The notes under the pieces are model-generated. The model ran no database searches, was not told the origin of the DNA, and was given only the letters and a program-made list of their open reading frames with translations. Positions 1-10,400 of a stretch of DNA of 64,000 nucleotides are shown here, in pieces; positions within the stretch are counted from its first letter, which is position 1, and each line of letters opens with the position of its first letter. This DNA is from Nematocida parisii ERTm1 (Eukaryota > Microsporidia), in contig NW_013524647.1 of NCBI RefSeq assembly GCF_000250985.1, forward strand, positions 186,001 to 250,000. The letters are read 5' to 3'. Position numbers and translations under genes: made by a program.

Positions 1-259
1 CATGTGTGTTTGCATTTCTGAATGCTCGGATAGTCTCTGATGTATATGGCTTTGCATTAAAAGTTCTTTGTGATTTTAGAAAAAACCCAGCTGCATACGC
101 CTTTATTCCTTTGAGCTTTTCAAAGATAAGGTCGATTCCCCCTTGGATAGACAGATGCGCGCCCACATGTTTGTTACTTGCCTCAATTATTTCATCAGTT
201 GGCTCATTTAATGTAAAACATTCGGTCTTCTCCTTTTTCTGTATAAATTTACTTAGCAT
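1..259 (-). CDS. APN1: AP endonuclease, Apn1/endonuclease IV family, 5' part only
   Basis: The frame opens with ATG at 259 on the minus strand and stays open to the window edge, so only the first 86 or so residues are visible. After a lysine-rich start they include a VGAHLSIQGG stretch, then FFLKSQRTF and AKPYTSETI. These match the first beta-alpha units of endonuclease IV (VGAHxSxxGG, then FxKxQRxW/F and a proline-rich turn). The family is a zinc-dependent TIM-barrel enzyme that cuts DNA 5' to abasic sites in base excision repair. The zinc ligands further along lie outside the window and cannot be checked. The plus-strand frame over the same bases has no protein-like features and was dropped. 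Confidence 0.85.
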   Translation of the reverse strand, partial: MLSKFIQKKEKTECFTLNEPTDEIIEASNKHVGAHLSIQGGIDLIFEKLKGIKAYAAGFFLKSQRTFNAKPYTSETIRAFRNANTH

Positions 260-349
260 TCACTACAGAGAAAAATACGAAAAATATAATCCCAGAAATA
301 TAAAAGATCATCGCTGTTATAGAAAATTCAGTTAAGATTTGTAATATAA

Positions 350-388
350 GCATTATTTATTAAAATAAAATATTATTTATGCCTTACA
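350..388 (+). repeat. dispersed repeat, copy 1 (39 bp)
   Basis: This 39-bp stretch recurs at 27020-27059 in the same orientation with one substitution and one extra A. It starts GCATT and ends TATTTATGCCTTACA. The bases on either side of the two copies do not match. It lies between the stop of the gene at 488-1099 and the start of the AP endonuclease gene. Function unknown. Confidence 0.75.
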
Positions 389-487
389 CGATTTAATTAA
401 ACACTGAAATTGCAAAAGTACCTAAGTAAAATATGTGTATTAGATAAACCAAACTATTATATTGAAGTTTTTGACTGTGTCTAGGTA

Positions 488-1099
488 TTATCTTCTAGTA
501 AGAGGGAGGTGGGATGTTTGTACAAAGAATATGAATAATAACATAAATAGAGCACTAAGGCATATAAGGTATCCAGTATCAGAGGAAATTGGAATTAGAA
601 TAGAATATACATATATTGAAAATAATGTATAAAAAGTATATACAACAAATATAAATAGTATCTGGATGAAAATAGAAGAGTGAAGACAGCAAACAAGTGT
701 TATAAGGAGAACAGAGGCTTCTGGATACTTAAATACATAGGGAATGGCATGGGAAAGGATAAACAGTGTTAGAATCAAGATAGAGACGCCACCAAACGAT
801 CTAAAATAATCTGGAGAATTTCTCTTCACATGAAATCCATTGTATAGGTGCATGTAGTAGAAAGGAAGGACTGAAAAGGGGCCATAGAAGTAAAGGTGGT
901 TTTCGTATAAATTTGAAACTCTTGGATTAATATATAGCAAATTATAGCTATAAGATGGCTTTATAGAATTATATCTGCATCCTCGGCAGATGCAAAACTT
1001 CTCAGAGTCTTTTTTAAGAGGGGATGCTATTTCTGGCGCCTTTTTTATGGTTTTATGAGAATTCTCTTTAAATCTGGAAAAAATTCTTATCTTCCTCAT
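488..1099 (-). CDS. multi-pass membrane protein, possible degenerate DHHC-type protein
   Basis: The 203-residue protein starts at ATG 1099. Its first 45 residues are basic, then comes a Cys cluster (C36, C38, C41), a Lys-Pro at 47-48 and a Tyr/Phe-rich stretch. At least three hydrophobic segments follow, at roughly residues 104-122, 128-175 and 180-195. The spacing from Lys-Pro to residues 65-68 (YENH) equals the spacing from KP to DHHC in protein palmitoyltransferases. The Asp-His-His-Cys core and most zinc ligands are absent. It could be a decayed palmitoyltransferase-like protein or an unrelated membrane protein. The multi-pass topology is seen directly; the family link is weak inference. 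Confidence 0.55.
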   Translation of the reverse strand: MRKIRIFSRFKENSHKTIKKAPEIASPLKKDSEKFCICRGCRYNSIKPSYSYNLLYINPRVSNLYENHLYFYGPFSVLPFYYMHLYNGFHVKRNSPDYFRSFGGVSILILTLFILSHAIPYVFKYPEASVLLITLVCCLHSSIFIQILFIFVVYTFYTLFSIYVYSILIPISSDTGYLICLSALFMLLFIFFVQTSHLPLTRR

Positions 1100-1886
1100 T
1101 TCATGCGTATAAAAAATATTTTATTTGACGCATTATGTTAAATATTCTAATATAAAATGTGTAATCAGAGCTTTTTAAGATAGCTTTATTTTTAGCATAT
1201 AATTAAAAATTAAGAAATTTTAATTGAACAAAGTTTGTGCCTATAAAGCTCGAATTATAAATTCTTTTTTCTATAAAAATATTAGGAAGAAAGAAAAATA
1301 GAAAGAATGTAAAGAAATAAGAAAATATATTTGTATTCCTAAATATTACTTAAATACCATATGGTATGAATACTTCAAAATATTTTTCAGGACTAATGTG
1401 TTTATTAGCATAAAAACACCCTGAAATTTCAAAAATGCGTATTTGTCTTTCCAATTATAGGGGAAGTGTAAGATACTTTATGAGATTTACAGTAAAGTAA
1501 GATACTAATATAGTTTAGAATATATTGTAAAGTAATTGGTAATGGTATATTTATTGCGTGCGCATAATTGTACTTTATGTGAATTTCTGGGTATAGAAGG
1601 ATGTATAGTTATAAGATTCTTTTATAGCTAGTGGTTATTCGGGTTACTTTCTGCTTTTAAGGCCGATTCTTTATATTAGATAGACTAATTTGTAGGATAA
1701 ATCTGTAAGATTCTCATAACAAATTTGTTCTAAAAAGATCTTTTATGATTTTTAATTTTAGACAATGTGCAGAGTGTTTACTACAATTATTAAAATTTAA
1801 ATCCAAAGAGTACAATTTTGGGTTATTTAGCTTTTCTGTCCGATTTAGATAAGTTACAGCCATTTTAATGAGTACTCTTACTCTTG
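1100..1886. other. intergenic, no gene recognised
   Basis: About 790 bp of very AT-rich sequence. I see no coding frame of credible composition, no tRNA-like structure and no tandem repeat. Confidence 0.6.
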
Positions 1887-2690
1887 TTAAGCTGTCGCAG
1901 AGTCAGACTCATTGTATAAGCACTTTTCTTTGCAGTTTAAAGAACAAACCCGCATGGAAAATGGAATCGTATGGCCTTTATATGCAATTAGCTTAAATAT
2001 TATATTTCTACTTGTGGTTAGTAGTTTACATCCATAGCATATAAAATGCTGCTTTTTAATTGATGGAGAGATGTTTGGCATGTCACCAGACACCACGGTT
2101 TTTAAGCATAGCTCATTCAAAGTTGTGTCATCAAAAGCAATCAGAGCATTTCTTCTATCAATCTCTTCAGCAGATAAAAAGTGTTTATTGCATATAGTGA
2201 ATAGCATAATGGGTAAGTAAAGTATTTCAATAGGCAGATATTCAATTGGATTATTTGATAGAGTCAATGTATGCAGTCGCACCAGATTTCCTATACTACT
2301 GGGGACAGTTCTAAGTTTGTTAGACCGAAGAAGTATAGCATGAATGTGTGTGGCGGTGAATAGATCTAAAGGAAGGGTCTCAATCAAGTTTCCTTCAAGA
2401 TTTAGTATAATATTTATCTCACTAAACACTGTTTCATAGTCTACCTGTTCATTTAGTGGAAGCTGGTCTTCTTTAAGTACGGATAGTAGTGGAGTAATTG
2501 GAATGTTTTTTATTGCTAGACAGCTAAGATTAATTGTTCTAGTTTTGGTTAAATTGCACAGCCTGGTGTTATTCAAGGCTTCTTTTATCTCTGCCGCCTG
2601 GTTTTCATCAGAAATGCCGCCAAAAAATATTGGAAGTGATAAGTTTCGTACTGGCAGTCCGCCAGTCTTTCTTCTAGACCACTGTGACAT
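1887..2690 (-). CDS. leucine-rich-repeat protein with a C-terminal cysteine motif
   Basis: The 267-residue protein starts at ATG 2690. Residues about 90-165 hold three to four leucine-rich repeats (short phrases such as LNLEGNLIETLP, LRSNKLRTVP and LTLSNNPIEYLP). The C-terminal 60 residues carry CxxC followed by a CSLNCKEKC cluster, suggesting a small metal-binding knuckle. No signal peptide or membrane segment is visible. Fungal LRR proteins with a trailing Cys-rich tail exist, but I do not recognise a specific orthologue. The start codon lies only 30 bp from the divergent SKI2 start, so the two must share promoter DNA. Confidence 0.75.
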   Translation of the reverse strand: MSQWSRRKTGGLPVRNLSLPIFFGGISDENQAAEIKEALNNTRLCNLTKTRTINLSCLAIKNIPITPLLSVLKEDQLPLNEQVDYETVFSEINIILNLEGNLIETLPLDLFTATHIHAILLRSNKLRTVPSSIGNLVRLHTLTLSNNPIEYLPIEILYLPIMLFTICNKHFLSAEEIDRRNALIAFDDTTLNELCLKTVVSGDMPNISPSIKKQHFICYGCKLLTTSRNIIFKLIAYKGHTIPFSMRVCSLNCKEKCLYNESDSATA

Positions 2691-2720
2691 AATTATTAAA
2701 ATTTTAGACGATAATTTTTT

Positions 2721-5489
2721 ATGAATACATTAAATAGGAATGAGCTAAAAATGCTTGCAAGTAGAACTATAGCCACAGTTGAAATTCCGCCGCTAACTAG
2801 GCCATGGTTTACTGAGGAGTATGAAATAACAAACACCAAGCCAGAAGAAAATCTAGAAATAAAGCAAGAAGAAGTATCAGGTGTTATTGTAATTAAAAAT
2901 AACAAAATACCGTTAGATTACAGCAAGTGTACGCCGGATTATCCGCACATATCATTTGAACCGGACAACTTCCAGAAGCAATGTTTTTACTATATTAACA
3001 AAAGTCAGAGCATATTTGTAACAGCCCATACAAGCTCTGGTAAGACCCTTATAGCAGAGTATGCAAGTTACATAGCAGAACTACACGATACACGAATGAT
3101 ATATACGTCTCCAATTAAAGCGCTAAGCAATCAGAAATACAGGGAATTTTCTCAGAAGTTTAGCAGTGTGGGAATATTAACTGGGGATGCGCAGATTAAC
3201 AGCACTGCCAAGTGTCTAGTTATGACAACAGAGATACTAAGAAATATGCTTTACAGAGGAAGTACGATACTTGATGACGTTGAGTTTATTGTTTTTGATG
3301 AAATACACTATCTTGGGGACAAAGAAAGAGGAGTTGTTTGGGAAGAAGTTATAATTATGCTGCCCAGACATATTAGTCTTATTTTTCTGAGTGCTACCAG
3401 CCCAAATGCAAAAGATATGTGTGGATGGATAAGTACAATAAAAAACAAAGAGATGTATCTTATAGGAACAGAAAAAAGAGCGGTAGAGCTGGAGCATGGG
3501 ATCTATTTCCGAAAGGAGCTGTACATGCTCACACAAAACCATAAATTTAATCAGGAGGAGTATTTAAAAGCAAAAAATAAGGGAGCCGTTGAGATATTTA
3601 AAGAAAAACAGCGAACTATACCAGCACTACAGAAAAAAACGGTCGAGGCAAAGAAAAAGGCACCAACTATCTTAGAGACGCCCATTCATATAGCAAGAGA
3701 CTTAATACAGAGAAACTTGGCGCCGATTGTATTTTTCGACTTTTCAAAGTCCCGTATAGAGCAGTCATTTTCCATGTGCGACTCGCTTGATCTGACAACA
3801 GCAGAGGAGAAGTCGCTAATAAGAGGGTTTATATCAGATGCTCTTCTAAAGTTGCCTAAAGCAGACAGAGCTCTTCCGCAGATAACATTTGTGATCCCAA
3901 GTCTAATTAGAGGAGTAGGCATGCATCACTCTGGGCTGCTTCCTATTCTTAAAGAAATTATAGAAATGCTTTTTACAACGGGCGCCCTGCGTGTTTTGTT
4001 CTCAACAGAAACACTTGCAATGGGGCTAAACATGCCTGCACGTACCGTTGTAATTCGAACTACAAAAAAGTATAGCCCAGAAACAAGATCGTATGTAGAC
4101 ATTAGCGTGGGTGAATACACACAAATGGCAGGAAGGGCTGGAAGAAGAGGATATGATATAAAAGGAACATCAATCATCGAATGTTCTGGTCAGGAAATAC
4201 TACCAGAGTCACTTCTTGTAAAGCTACAAACAGGAACTTCAATGGCAATAGAAAGCAACTTCTATATTACAGCCAGAATGATCCTCAAGCTGCTTAGAGT
4301 TAAAAGTGTATCCATTGAAGAAATGGTGAGATTTAGTTTTGGAAAGTCTAAGATAGAGCAAAAAATACGTAAATTAATACACCACCAGATCGCACTAAAA
4401 ACAGAATTACTCCACTCTGTTATGTCATGTGAACAGTGCACAGATGCCTTGGTGTATGTAGAAAAATACCAGAAAGCCCTAGGCCACTTAGAAGAAGTAT
4501 ATAAGTCCATTCAACTACCTAAAACCCATAACTATACTATAGTTCAAACAGAATTAAAGAAGATTCTAAGTACTACTCCCCACTATATGATAGAGGCAGT
4601 CCAAAGAGAAGCGCCTGAAAATGAATCCATTCAGGACATTCGGCCTATTTTAGTGCTTGACAAGGAATCAAAGAAGCCGGCGGCAATTCCCACAAAAGAC
4701 TTTAAGCTGCACAAAGCACAATCAGATGCAATCGCAGAGTGGAATTATTTAGAGGGATTTAAATGTCTTCAGTGCAGCAACTTCCTGGATCACTACCCAG
4801 GATACTTAAAAGAATACTTGCTGAGGTCAGAGATAGAAAATATCGATAGGCAGTTTGCATCAACAAATACCTCAGGGTTAAAGTGCAACAACTACTTTAA
4901 CTACATTATTTTCTTACGAACTCTAGGATATATAGATGGACTAAATAATATTACATTAAAAGGGAAAATTGCATATGAATTTAATTCTATAGAGTGCGTG
5001 CTTACAACAGAGGTTCTTCTTTCTCCGCAAATTGCTAATATGAAGACACATGAGCTTATAATAGGGCTGGTTGGGCTGACCTTCTTTGAAAAGCACCAGC
5101 TAAAAGAAGAGGCAGAACATCCAAGAGAAGAGCCGCGCACAGAGCAGATAAAGATTCTCATGCCTTCTCTATTAATAATAAATGAGATAGTATCTGAACT
5201 AAAGCCAGTATACAGAGCATATAGAATAAAAATGGAGAATCCAAACCATGCATTCTGCGGGGAGCTGGCGCTCTGGCTTAACGATAAAACACTAGCAGAG
5301 ATAATTGATGCCTCCCCACTTTCGGAAGGGGTCATTGTAAAGTATATTCGAAAAGCAACTGAAATCTGCACAGAATTAATAATAGCAGCCAGAATACTTG
5401 GAAATCCAAGGTTATCCCAAGAAGTTGAGGCAGTAAATGAAAAACTAAAAAGAGGAATTGTTTTCACTCCTAGCTTATACTACGGATAG
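2721..5489 (+). CDS. SKI2: Ski2-type DExH RNA helicase
   Basis: This is the 922-residue helicase of the Ski complex, which unwinds mRNA and feeds it to the cytoplasmic exosome. Visible motifs are AHTSSGKT (102-109), DEIH (193-196), SAT (224-226), MHHSGLLP near 401-408, ETLAMGLNMPAR near 430-441 and QMAGRAGRRG (468-477). GVVWEEVIIMLP after motif II and the SLDLTTAEEKS insert before the HHSG motif favour Ski2 over its nuclear relative Mtr4. The protein is shorter than yeast Ski2 (about 1290 aa), mainly through a short N-terminus and a reduced arch insert. A Ski3-like gene lies at 47.7-50.8 kb. Confidence 0.9.
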   Translation: MNTLNRNELKMLASRTIATVEIPPLTRPWFTEEYEITNTKPEENLEIKQEEVSGVIVIKNNKIPLDYSKCTPDYPHISFEPDNFQKQCFYYINKSQSIFVTAHTSSGKTLIAEYASYIAELHDTRMIYTSPIKALSNQKYREFSQKFSSVGILTGDAQINSTAKCLVMTTEILRNMLYRGSTILDDVEFIVFDEIHYLGDKERGVVWEEVIIMLPRHISLIFLSATSPNAKDMCGWISTIKNKEMYLIGTEKRAVELEHGIYFRKELYMLTQNHKFNQEEYLKAKNKGAVEIFKEKQRTIPALQKKTVEAKKKAPTILETPIHIARDLIQRNLAPIVFFDFSKSRIEQSFSMCDSLDLTTAEEKSLIRGFISDALLKLPKADRALPQITFVIPSLIRGVGMHHSGLLPILKEIIEMLFTTGALRVLFSTETLAMGLNMPARTVVIRTTKKYSPETRSYVDISVGEYTQMAGRAGRRGYDIKGTSIIECSGQEILPESLLVKLQTGTSMAIESNFYITARMILKLLRVKSVSIEEMVRFSFGKSKIEQKIRKLIHHQIALKTELLHSVMSCEQCTDALVYVEKYQKALGHLEEVYKSIQLPKTHNYTIVQTELKKILSTTPHYMIEAVQREAPENESIQDIRPILVLDKESKKPAAIPTKDFKLHKAQSDAIAEWNYLEGFKCLQCSNFLDHYPGYLKEYLLRSEIENIDRQFASTNTSGLKCNNYFNYIIFLRTLGYIDGLNNITLKGKIAYEFNSIECVLTTEVLLSPQIANMKTHELIIGLVGLTFFEKHQLKEEAEHPREEPRTEQIKILMPSLLIINEIVSELKPVYRAYRIKMENPNHAFCGELALWLNDKTLAEIIDASPLSEGVIVKYIRKATEICTELIIAARILGNPRLSQEVEAVNEKLKRGIVFTPSLYYG

Positions 5490-5643
5490 AAACAGGCATG
5501 CTCTCTACCAGACAGATCCAATAAATACGGTTATTTAGACAGGCCTAGAAATATATACCAACTGTCATGAGATTTTTCAAGCATAGACCATAAATAGAAA
5601 AGAGATTATTTGTGGTGCACAGTTTATTAACTATCGCAGCCAT

Positions 5644-6471
5644 CTATGCTCCACACGCCTCTGATGGCTCTGCTAATTCATGAAGTTCTTTTTCTATTTC
5701 ATCAACTTCCTCTAGATTATTCTCGCTCTTTGCCTTCTCCAAGCGCACTTTTAACTCAACTCTTCTTTTTGCAGCAATTCTTTGGTCCTTTGAAAATCTT
5801 CGCATCTGCCCAAGAGAATAGTCCTGCTCTGCTTCAGACATTCGGCTTTCCAAAGATTTAATTAGCTTATTATGCATCTGTTGGAGTGATTTGTCTCCTC
5901 CAGGAACTGTGTTCTCGTTTATATACTTGCTATACTCACTCTTAGTAATAGCTTTATTACTTATACTTTGTATGTTCACCTCCTTTTTATCACCAGTTCT
6001 TTCTAGCTGCATCCAGTAATTTGTTACTTTACCATCTATTTCATATCTCTTCCCCTCGTATATCTTAGATATTCTGTATATATGGTATCCCTCTTCTAAC
6101 CGAATCTTCACATAGTATCCATTAAGTAGCTTAAATGTTCTCTTATACATATTACTCACAAAAGTGTTTCTGCATAGAACTGTGCACTTAAACATGTCAA
6201 AAGACACAGGTCTACTCTGTTTAAAAGATCTAATTTTATCCCTTTTCTGCACTATATCTTCTTCGCTCTCACTTTCTGTTTCTTCTTCAATTAGCCGGTT
6301 GGTTCTGTGCTTTAGCTCTCTTTTTTCGTTATCTTCGGTTTTTTTCAGATGTCTTTCGTACAGAATGCGCTCTCTTACCGTTTCCGGAAGAGACTCCAGA
6401 TGAATTCGATCCTCCTCACTAATATAGAGATTTTCCTCCTTTTGCATTCTTTTGGGTTGTCTTAGAGGCAT
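5644..6471 (-). CDS. RTF1: Rtf1-like Plus-3 domain transcription elongation factor
   Basis: About 275 residues are read from the ATG at 6471; an ATG at 6495 would add eight residues. The N-terminus is acidic and charged. A Plus-3 domain follows at roughly residues 95-195 with the LCRNTF, YYVKIRLEEGYHIYRISKI and SISNKAITKSEY signatures, then a charged helical tail. In yeast and animals Rtf1 joins the Paf1 complex, binds Spt5 and promotes H2B ubiquitination. The protein is half the usual length and keeps little beyond Plus-3 and a coiled tail. Its start lies 33 bp from the divergent otubain gene. Confidence 0.85.
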   Translation of the reverse strand: MPLRQPKRMQKEENLYISEEDRIHLESLPETVRERILYERHLKKTEDNEKRELKHRTNRLIEEETESESEEDIVQKRDKIRSFKQSRPVSFDMFKCTVLCRNTFVSNMYKRTFKLLNGYYVKIRLEEGYHIYRISKIYEGKRYEIDGKVTNYWMQLERTGDKKEVNIQSISNKAITKSEYSKYINENTVPGGDKSLQQMHNKLIKSLESRMSEAEQDYSLGQMRRFSKDQRIAAKRRVELKVRLEKAKSENNLEEVDEIEKELHELAEPSEACGA

Positions 6472-6504
6472 AGTATATAAATAAATTAATTCCATTCAAA
6501 TATT

Positions 6505-7176
6505 ATGGATACAAACACAGCTGATGATAGCTATGTCGGAAAACCACTGGAACTGAATGGAATTATAGAAAATTACAAAGAAACCCCGTTATACATGGGC
6601 ATTAGTGCACTTCCTGTCGCAGATTCAAAGGTCAGACTTATAAAAAGAGATGGCAACTGCTTCTATTATTCAATAATCTTTTTAATGCTAGAGCACTACT
6701 CCACGCCAGCACAGGCTGCAGAGCTTATTCAAAATTTCAATAGAATTAATAATGCTCTGGTTCTGGATGGGGTCGAAGACTACTTAGTAAATGAATTTTC
6801 TGACCCAATTATGTCTGTGCTTAAAGCAGTGGGAAATAATGAAACTACTGGTCTTGAAGCACTGGATAATATATTCTGGAATTATAGCGTAGCATACTTT
6901 AGACTAATTACATCAATGCGAATAAAAAAGCATACAGACGAGTTTACGGATTTTATAGTTGATTCATCTATTGAGGAGTACTGTAGTAAAAATATAGAGG
7001 CAATTAATCAGTATGCAGGAGAGCTTGAAATGATTGCTATTACTAAAGCGCTTTCAATCTCTTTTGATATAATTTGGATAGAAAAGGAAAGAAATGATCA
7101 TTTTACACGGGGGGATGGAGAGAAAATTGGAACTCTTTTATTTATGGCAGACCATTTTGACATTTTATATCTTTAA
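6505..7176 (+). CDS. otubain-like deubiquitinase (peptidase family C65)
   Basis: The 223-residue protein starts at ATG 6505. The RDGNCFYYS motif supplies the OTU catalytic Asp49 and Cys52. The C-terminal ADHFDILYL supplies His217 in the usual otubain context (HYDILY). LEMIAITKALSISFDI corresponds to the central helix and strand of otubains. The catalytic residues appear intact, so it should be an active cysteine protease that trims ubiquitin chains in the cytosol or nucleus. The N-terminal ubiquitin-binding extension of human OTUB1 is largely missing. It is divergent from RTF1. Confidence 0.88.
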   Translation: MDTNTADDSYVGKPLELNGIIENYKETPLYMGISALPVADSKVRLIKRDGNCFYYSIIFLMLEHYSTPAQAAELIQNFNRINNALVLDGVEDYLVNEFSDPIMSVLKAVGNNETTGLEALDNIFWNYSVAYFRLITSMRIKKHTDEFTDFIVDSSIEEYCSKNIEAINQYAGELEMIAITKALSISFDIIWIEKERNDHFTRGDGEKIGTLLFMADHFDILYL

Positions 7177-7441
7177 ATTAGATTCTTGGATATATTTTAG
7201 TTTATTTGGGTTATATGAGAATACTTAAATAGAATAAAGAGAATTTCAAGCGGGTTAGAAATATTTCATAGAATAATAAATGATATATTTTATTTCCGGT
7301 TAATTTAGTATATTGTATTGACAAAAACAGCAGAGAAAACAGCTTGATAAAGTCGAGTATTTAGATGTTTCTAGAAAGAATTAGAATACTACAATAAAAA
7401 TGGGTTCTGCTTAAATATTTGTTTGTTTTCATTTATAGGTA

Positions 7442-10400
7442 ATGGCAGACGAGCAGTTTGAAGAGGATGAGCTTTTAAAAGAAGAAAAACTATCTGCAGA
7501 GAAGTATGCAAAAAGTCTGGCACAGTACGAGCAGGCGCTTGCACTTGACCGGCCATCTGCGTTTATGAACATTCTCAAGGTACCAGGAATAGTTTTTTTT
7601 GCTGGCGTTGGGGGGTATGTTTTGGGATGGCTTGAGTTTAGGCCATGGGTTATTATCCCTTTACTGTACACAATAGGTTTTGTGTTTCTCTCTCGAATCA
7701 AGGAGTTTAAGCGAAGCATGGAGGCGTTTGTTTATTTTTCAATTAGAAAGCAAACTGTGTCTAAGTATGAAAAGGTTGACTGGATGAATGCAGTCACTGA
7801 AAAGGCATGGAGATATGTTGAATCAACTATTTCAAAGACACTGCTGCTTAGAGTCAGCGCAATACTAAGGAATATTAAAGTTCCAATGGTTAGTGATATC
7901 CGACTGGATAGGTTTACGCTTGGGGGGCAGGCTCCGGTGATAGAAGGCATTAGAATAAGACAATCATGTAGAGAGTCTTTGATAATAGATGCTACAATGC
8001 ACTTTATTCCATCTGTATCTGAAGAAATGCACTCTAGCTTAGGCACTCCGGGAGAGAACAATGTTACCTGGAACTCTAACATTACATTCACTATCCGGGT
8101 AGGAGGATCTTCTGCCGGAATAGATATGCCAGTCACACTGAAGAACGTGTCATTTAGAGGAAGCGTGCGTATTAAGCTAAACTTTACATACGACGCAAGT
8201 GTCATAGAGGGAGTTGAGTTCTCTTTCTTGAAGCAGCCAATGATTGGATTCAATATTGTTCCATTAAAAATGCTGGATATAATGGACATTCCTGGACTGG
8301 CAAGCACAATAAAAAAAGTTATTGAGATGGGCATTGAAAAAGAGGTGCTTTACCCCAAAAGAATTTCAGTTGCACTGAAGCCCAAGTCAATGTACTATGT
8401 GGGGGCTATTTCTGTGCATGTGCATCGTGTATACACAAAAGCAAAAGACAATCTTACTTTGTCAATTGGATTAAATGGGAGAAAAGGACACTTCATAGCA
8501 CCAATTGAAAATGAAGATTCTAACTATATATCATATCTACCAATTAAAAACATGGACGACTTGGTCTTTATCTTTATTCAAAAAAATAATGAGAAAGTGC
8601 CAATAGCAACAACGACCTTTTCAATCGAGAAGATTTGCATGCAGTCAAGAACCCATGGAATCTTCCCACTATCAAATGGACAGGGATATATTGATGTATC
8701 CTTTTTATATCATCCAAAGATAAATGTTGACAAAGTATCAGAGAATGAAACACCAAAATCGGCTATTGTGACAGTAAAGCTAGCGCAATTGATAGATATG
8801 GTGGATGTAATGGGCATGCCATACAAGAATCTTTCTGTTAGAGCAACTGCGTATATGCGGCAGAAAAGAACAAAAAGTAAAGATCCAACACACATGTCTG
8901 CAACTGAGCTTATGCCAGAGGAAAATGATACTGCAAGTCCTGGGTTTTCTGTTACAAATGATTCTTCAACAGACTCAGATGAGGAGCTTAAAAAAAATCC
9001 TAAGAGAAGTCTTCCTGCCAACGAAATACTTGGTGTGTTTACGACTTCAACTGCAAGAAATGTTTCAAGTCCAGCATTCGATGATAAGTTTGTGTTTTTC
9101 ACCAGAGATACTAAGCGAGCTATAATAACAATTGAAGCGCTTGACAAGAAAAGAGTTTTAGGAAGTTTTAATGTGAACATTCGCAGAGGTATATCAATTT
9201 CATACGGAACATTTGACTTTTGGCACATGCCTGCAGGAAGAGCCAAGCTTCTGTTTTCTGCGGAGTACTGCTGCAGAATCAAGGTAAAGATGCAGAAGTA
9301 TACCCACGTGCGCATGGTTAAAATCAATACTATAGAAACAGAGGGTGTGTTTTCCGGTTATCTGGTAACTTCTGGTAGAGTTGTGCCTGTACAGCCATTC
9401 TTCTCGCACGCTATTGGAGAGTACTCAGGAATCACATTTGTGCCCCTTTTGTCAATGGACGAAATAACCAAATATGTTGCATATCTAAAGGACGAGGTAT
9501 ATGGCGGATGCGATGTGGTGAATGGCGAGTCATACATTGCAGACTCTAAAATTGACATGAGTATAACAGATTATGAGATTTACAACCACACGCCCGAAGA
9601 TAAAAAGGCCGAAGTCAGTATAGACCAGGAAAGTGAGGAAAAAAATAATACTAGCGAAGAAGAAGCAAAGGAAAAAAGGCCGATGAAAGCATCCAGCATA
9701 AATCATGTGCTTTCTATGGAGTCATCAGATTTAAATTCTCCACCCGAAGAAATGCCAATTAAATCCGCATTCATTCAAATGCGTGTTGTGGTATGCAGAG
9801 TAAACCATCCAATATTCCTGGAGTTTTCAAAGGATGGCATTGTTGTTGACAGAAGTGCCCCCAGCTCTGGAAAGAAGCTTTATGGTGAGTTTATTTTCTT
9901 TAGTGACGTGACTATCTCAGTGTTTACAGTTAAAGAAGGCTTCCTTATAGGCAGGTTCCATCTATTCAAGCCTAGCGGAAGGCATGAGATAAAACTAACT
10001 AATGGCCAGCTTTTTGTCATAGATGTTAACAACAGATACTATAAAGGTCCTTCTCTTCAGGCCATACAGACGGGAGCTCTCTCTATATCAGGCCTTGCCA
10101 TGCAGATAAAAGACTTAGCTGAGCCCGATGTGTATTCCAGCATATTCCTAGAAATACTGGTAGGCAGCGAGTCTAAAATAACAAAGGCATCTTCTGATAT
10201 CGCATCTCCTTGCTTTGATGAAAGCTTTTCGTTTCCAGTTTTCACTCCTGTGGACACAATAGAAATAAAAGTCTATGGATGGACCCTTCTAAAAGAGAAA
10301 AAGTTCTTGGGGGAGGTAGAGATTAGTGCAAATGCAATTTCACCAGACGAATCTGCAATTACTGCGAGCGTGCCCGCTATGTGCATAGACAGTACTTCAA

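Noticed and set aside
6..335. 109-aa plus-strand frame at the window start
   Set aside because: The minus strand over 1-259 encodes a clear endonuclease IV N-terminus; the plus frame is its shadow.
7430..7442. Possible intron end (TTTATAG) before the tricalbin ATG
   Set aside because: The protein starts well at ATG 7442, and no other gene here needs a spliceosomal intron.
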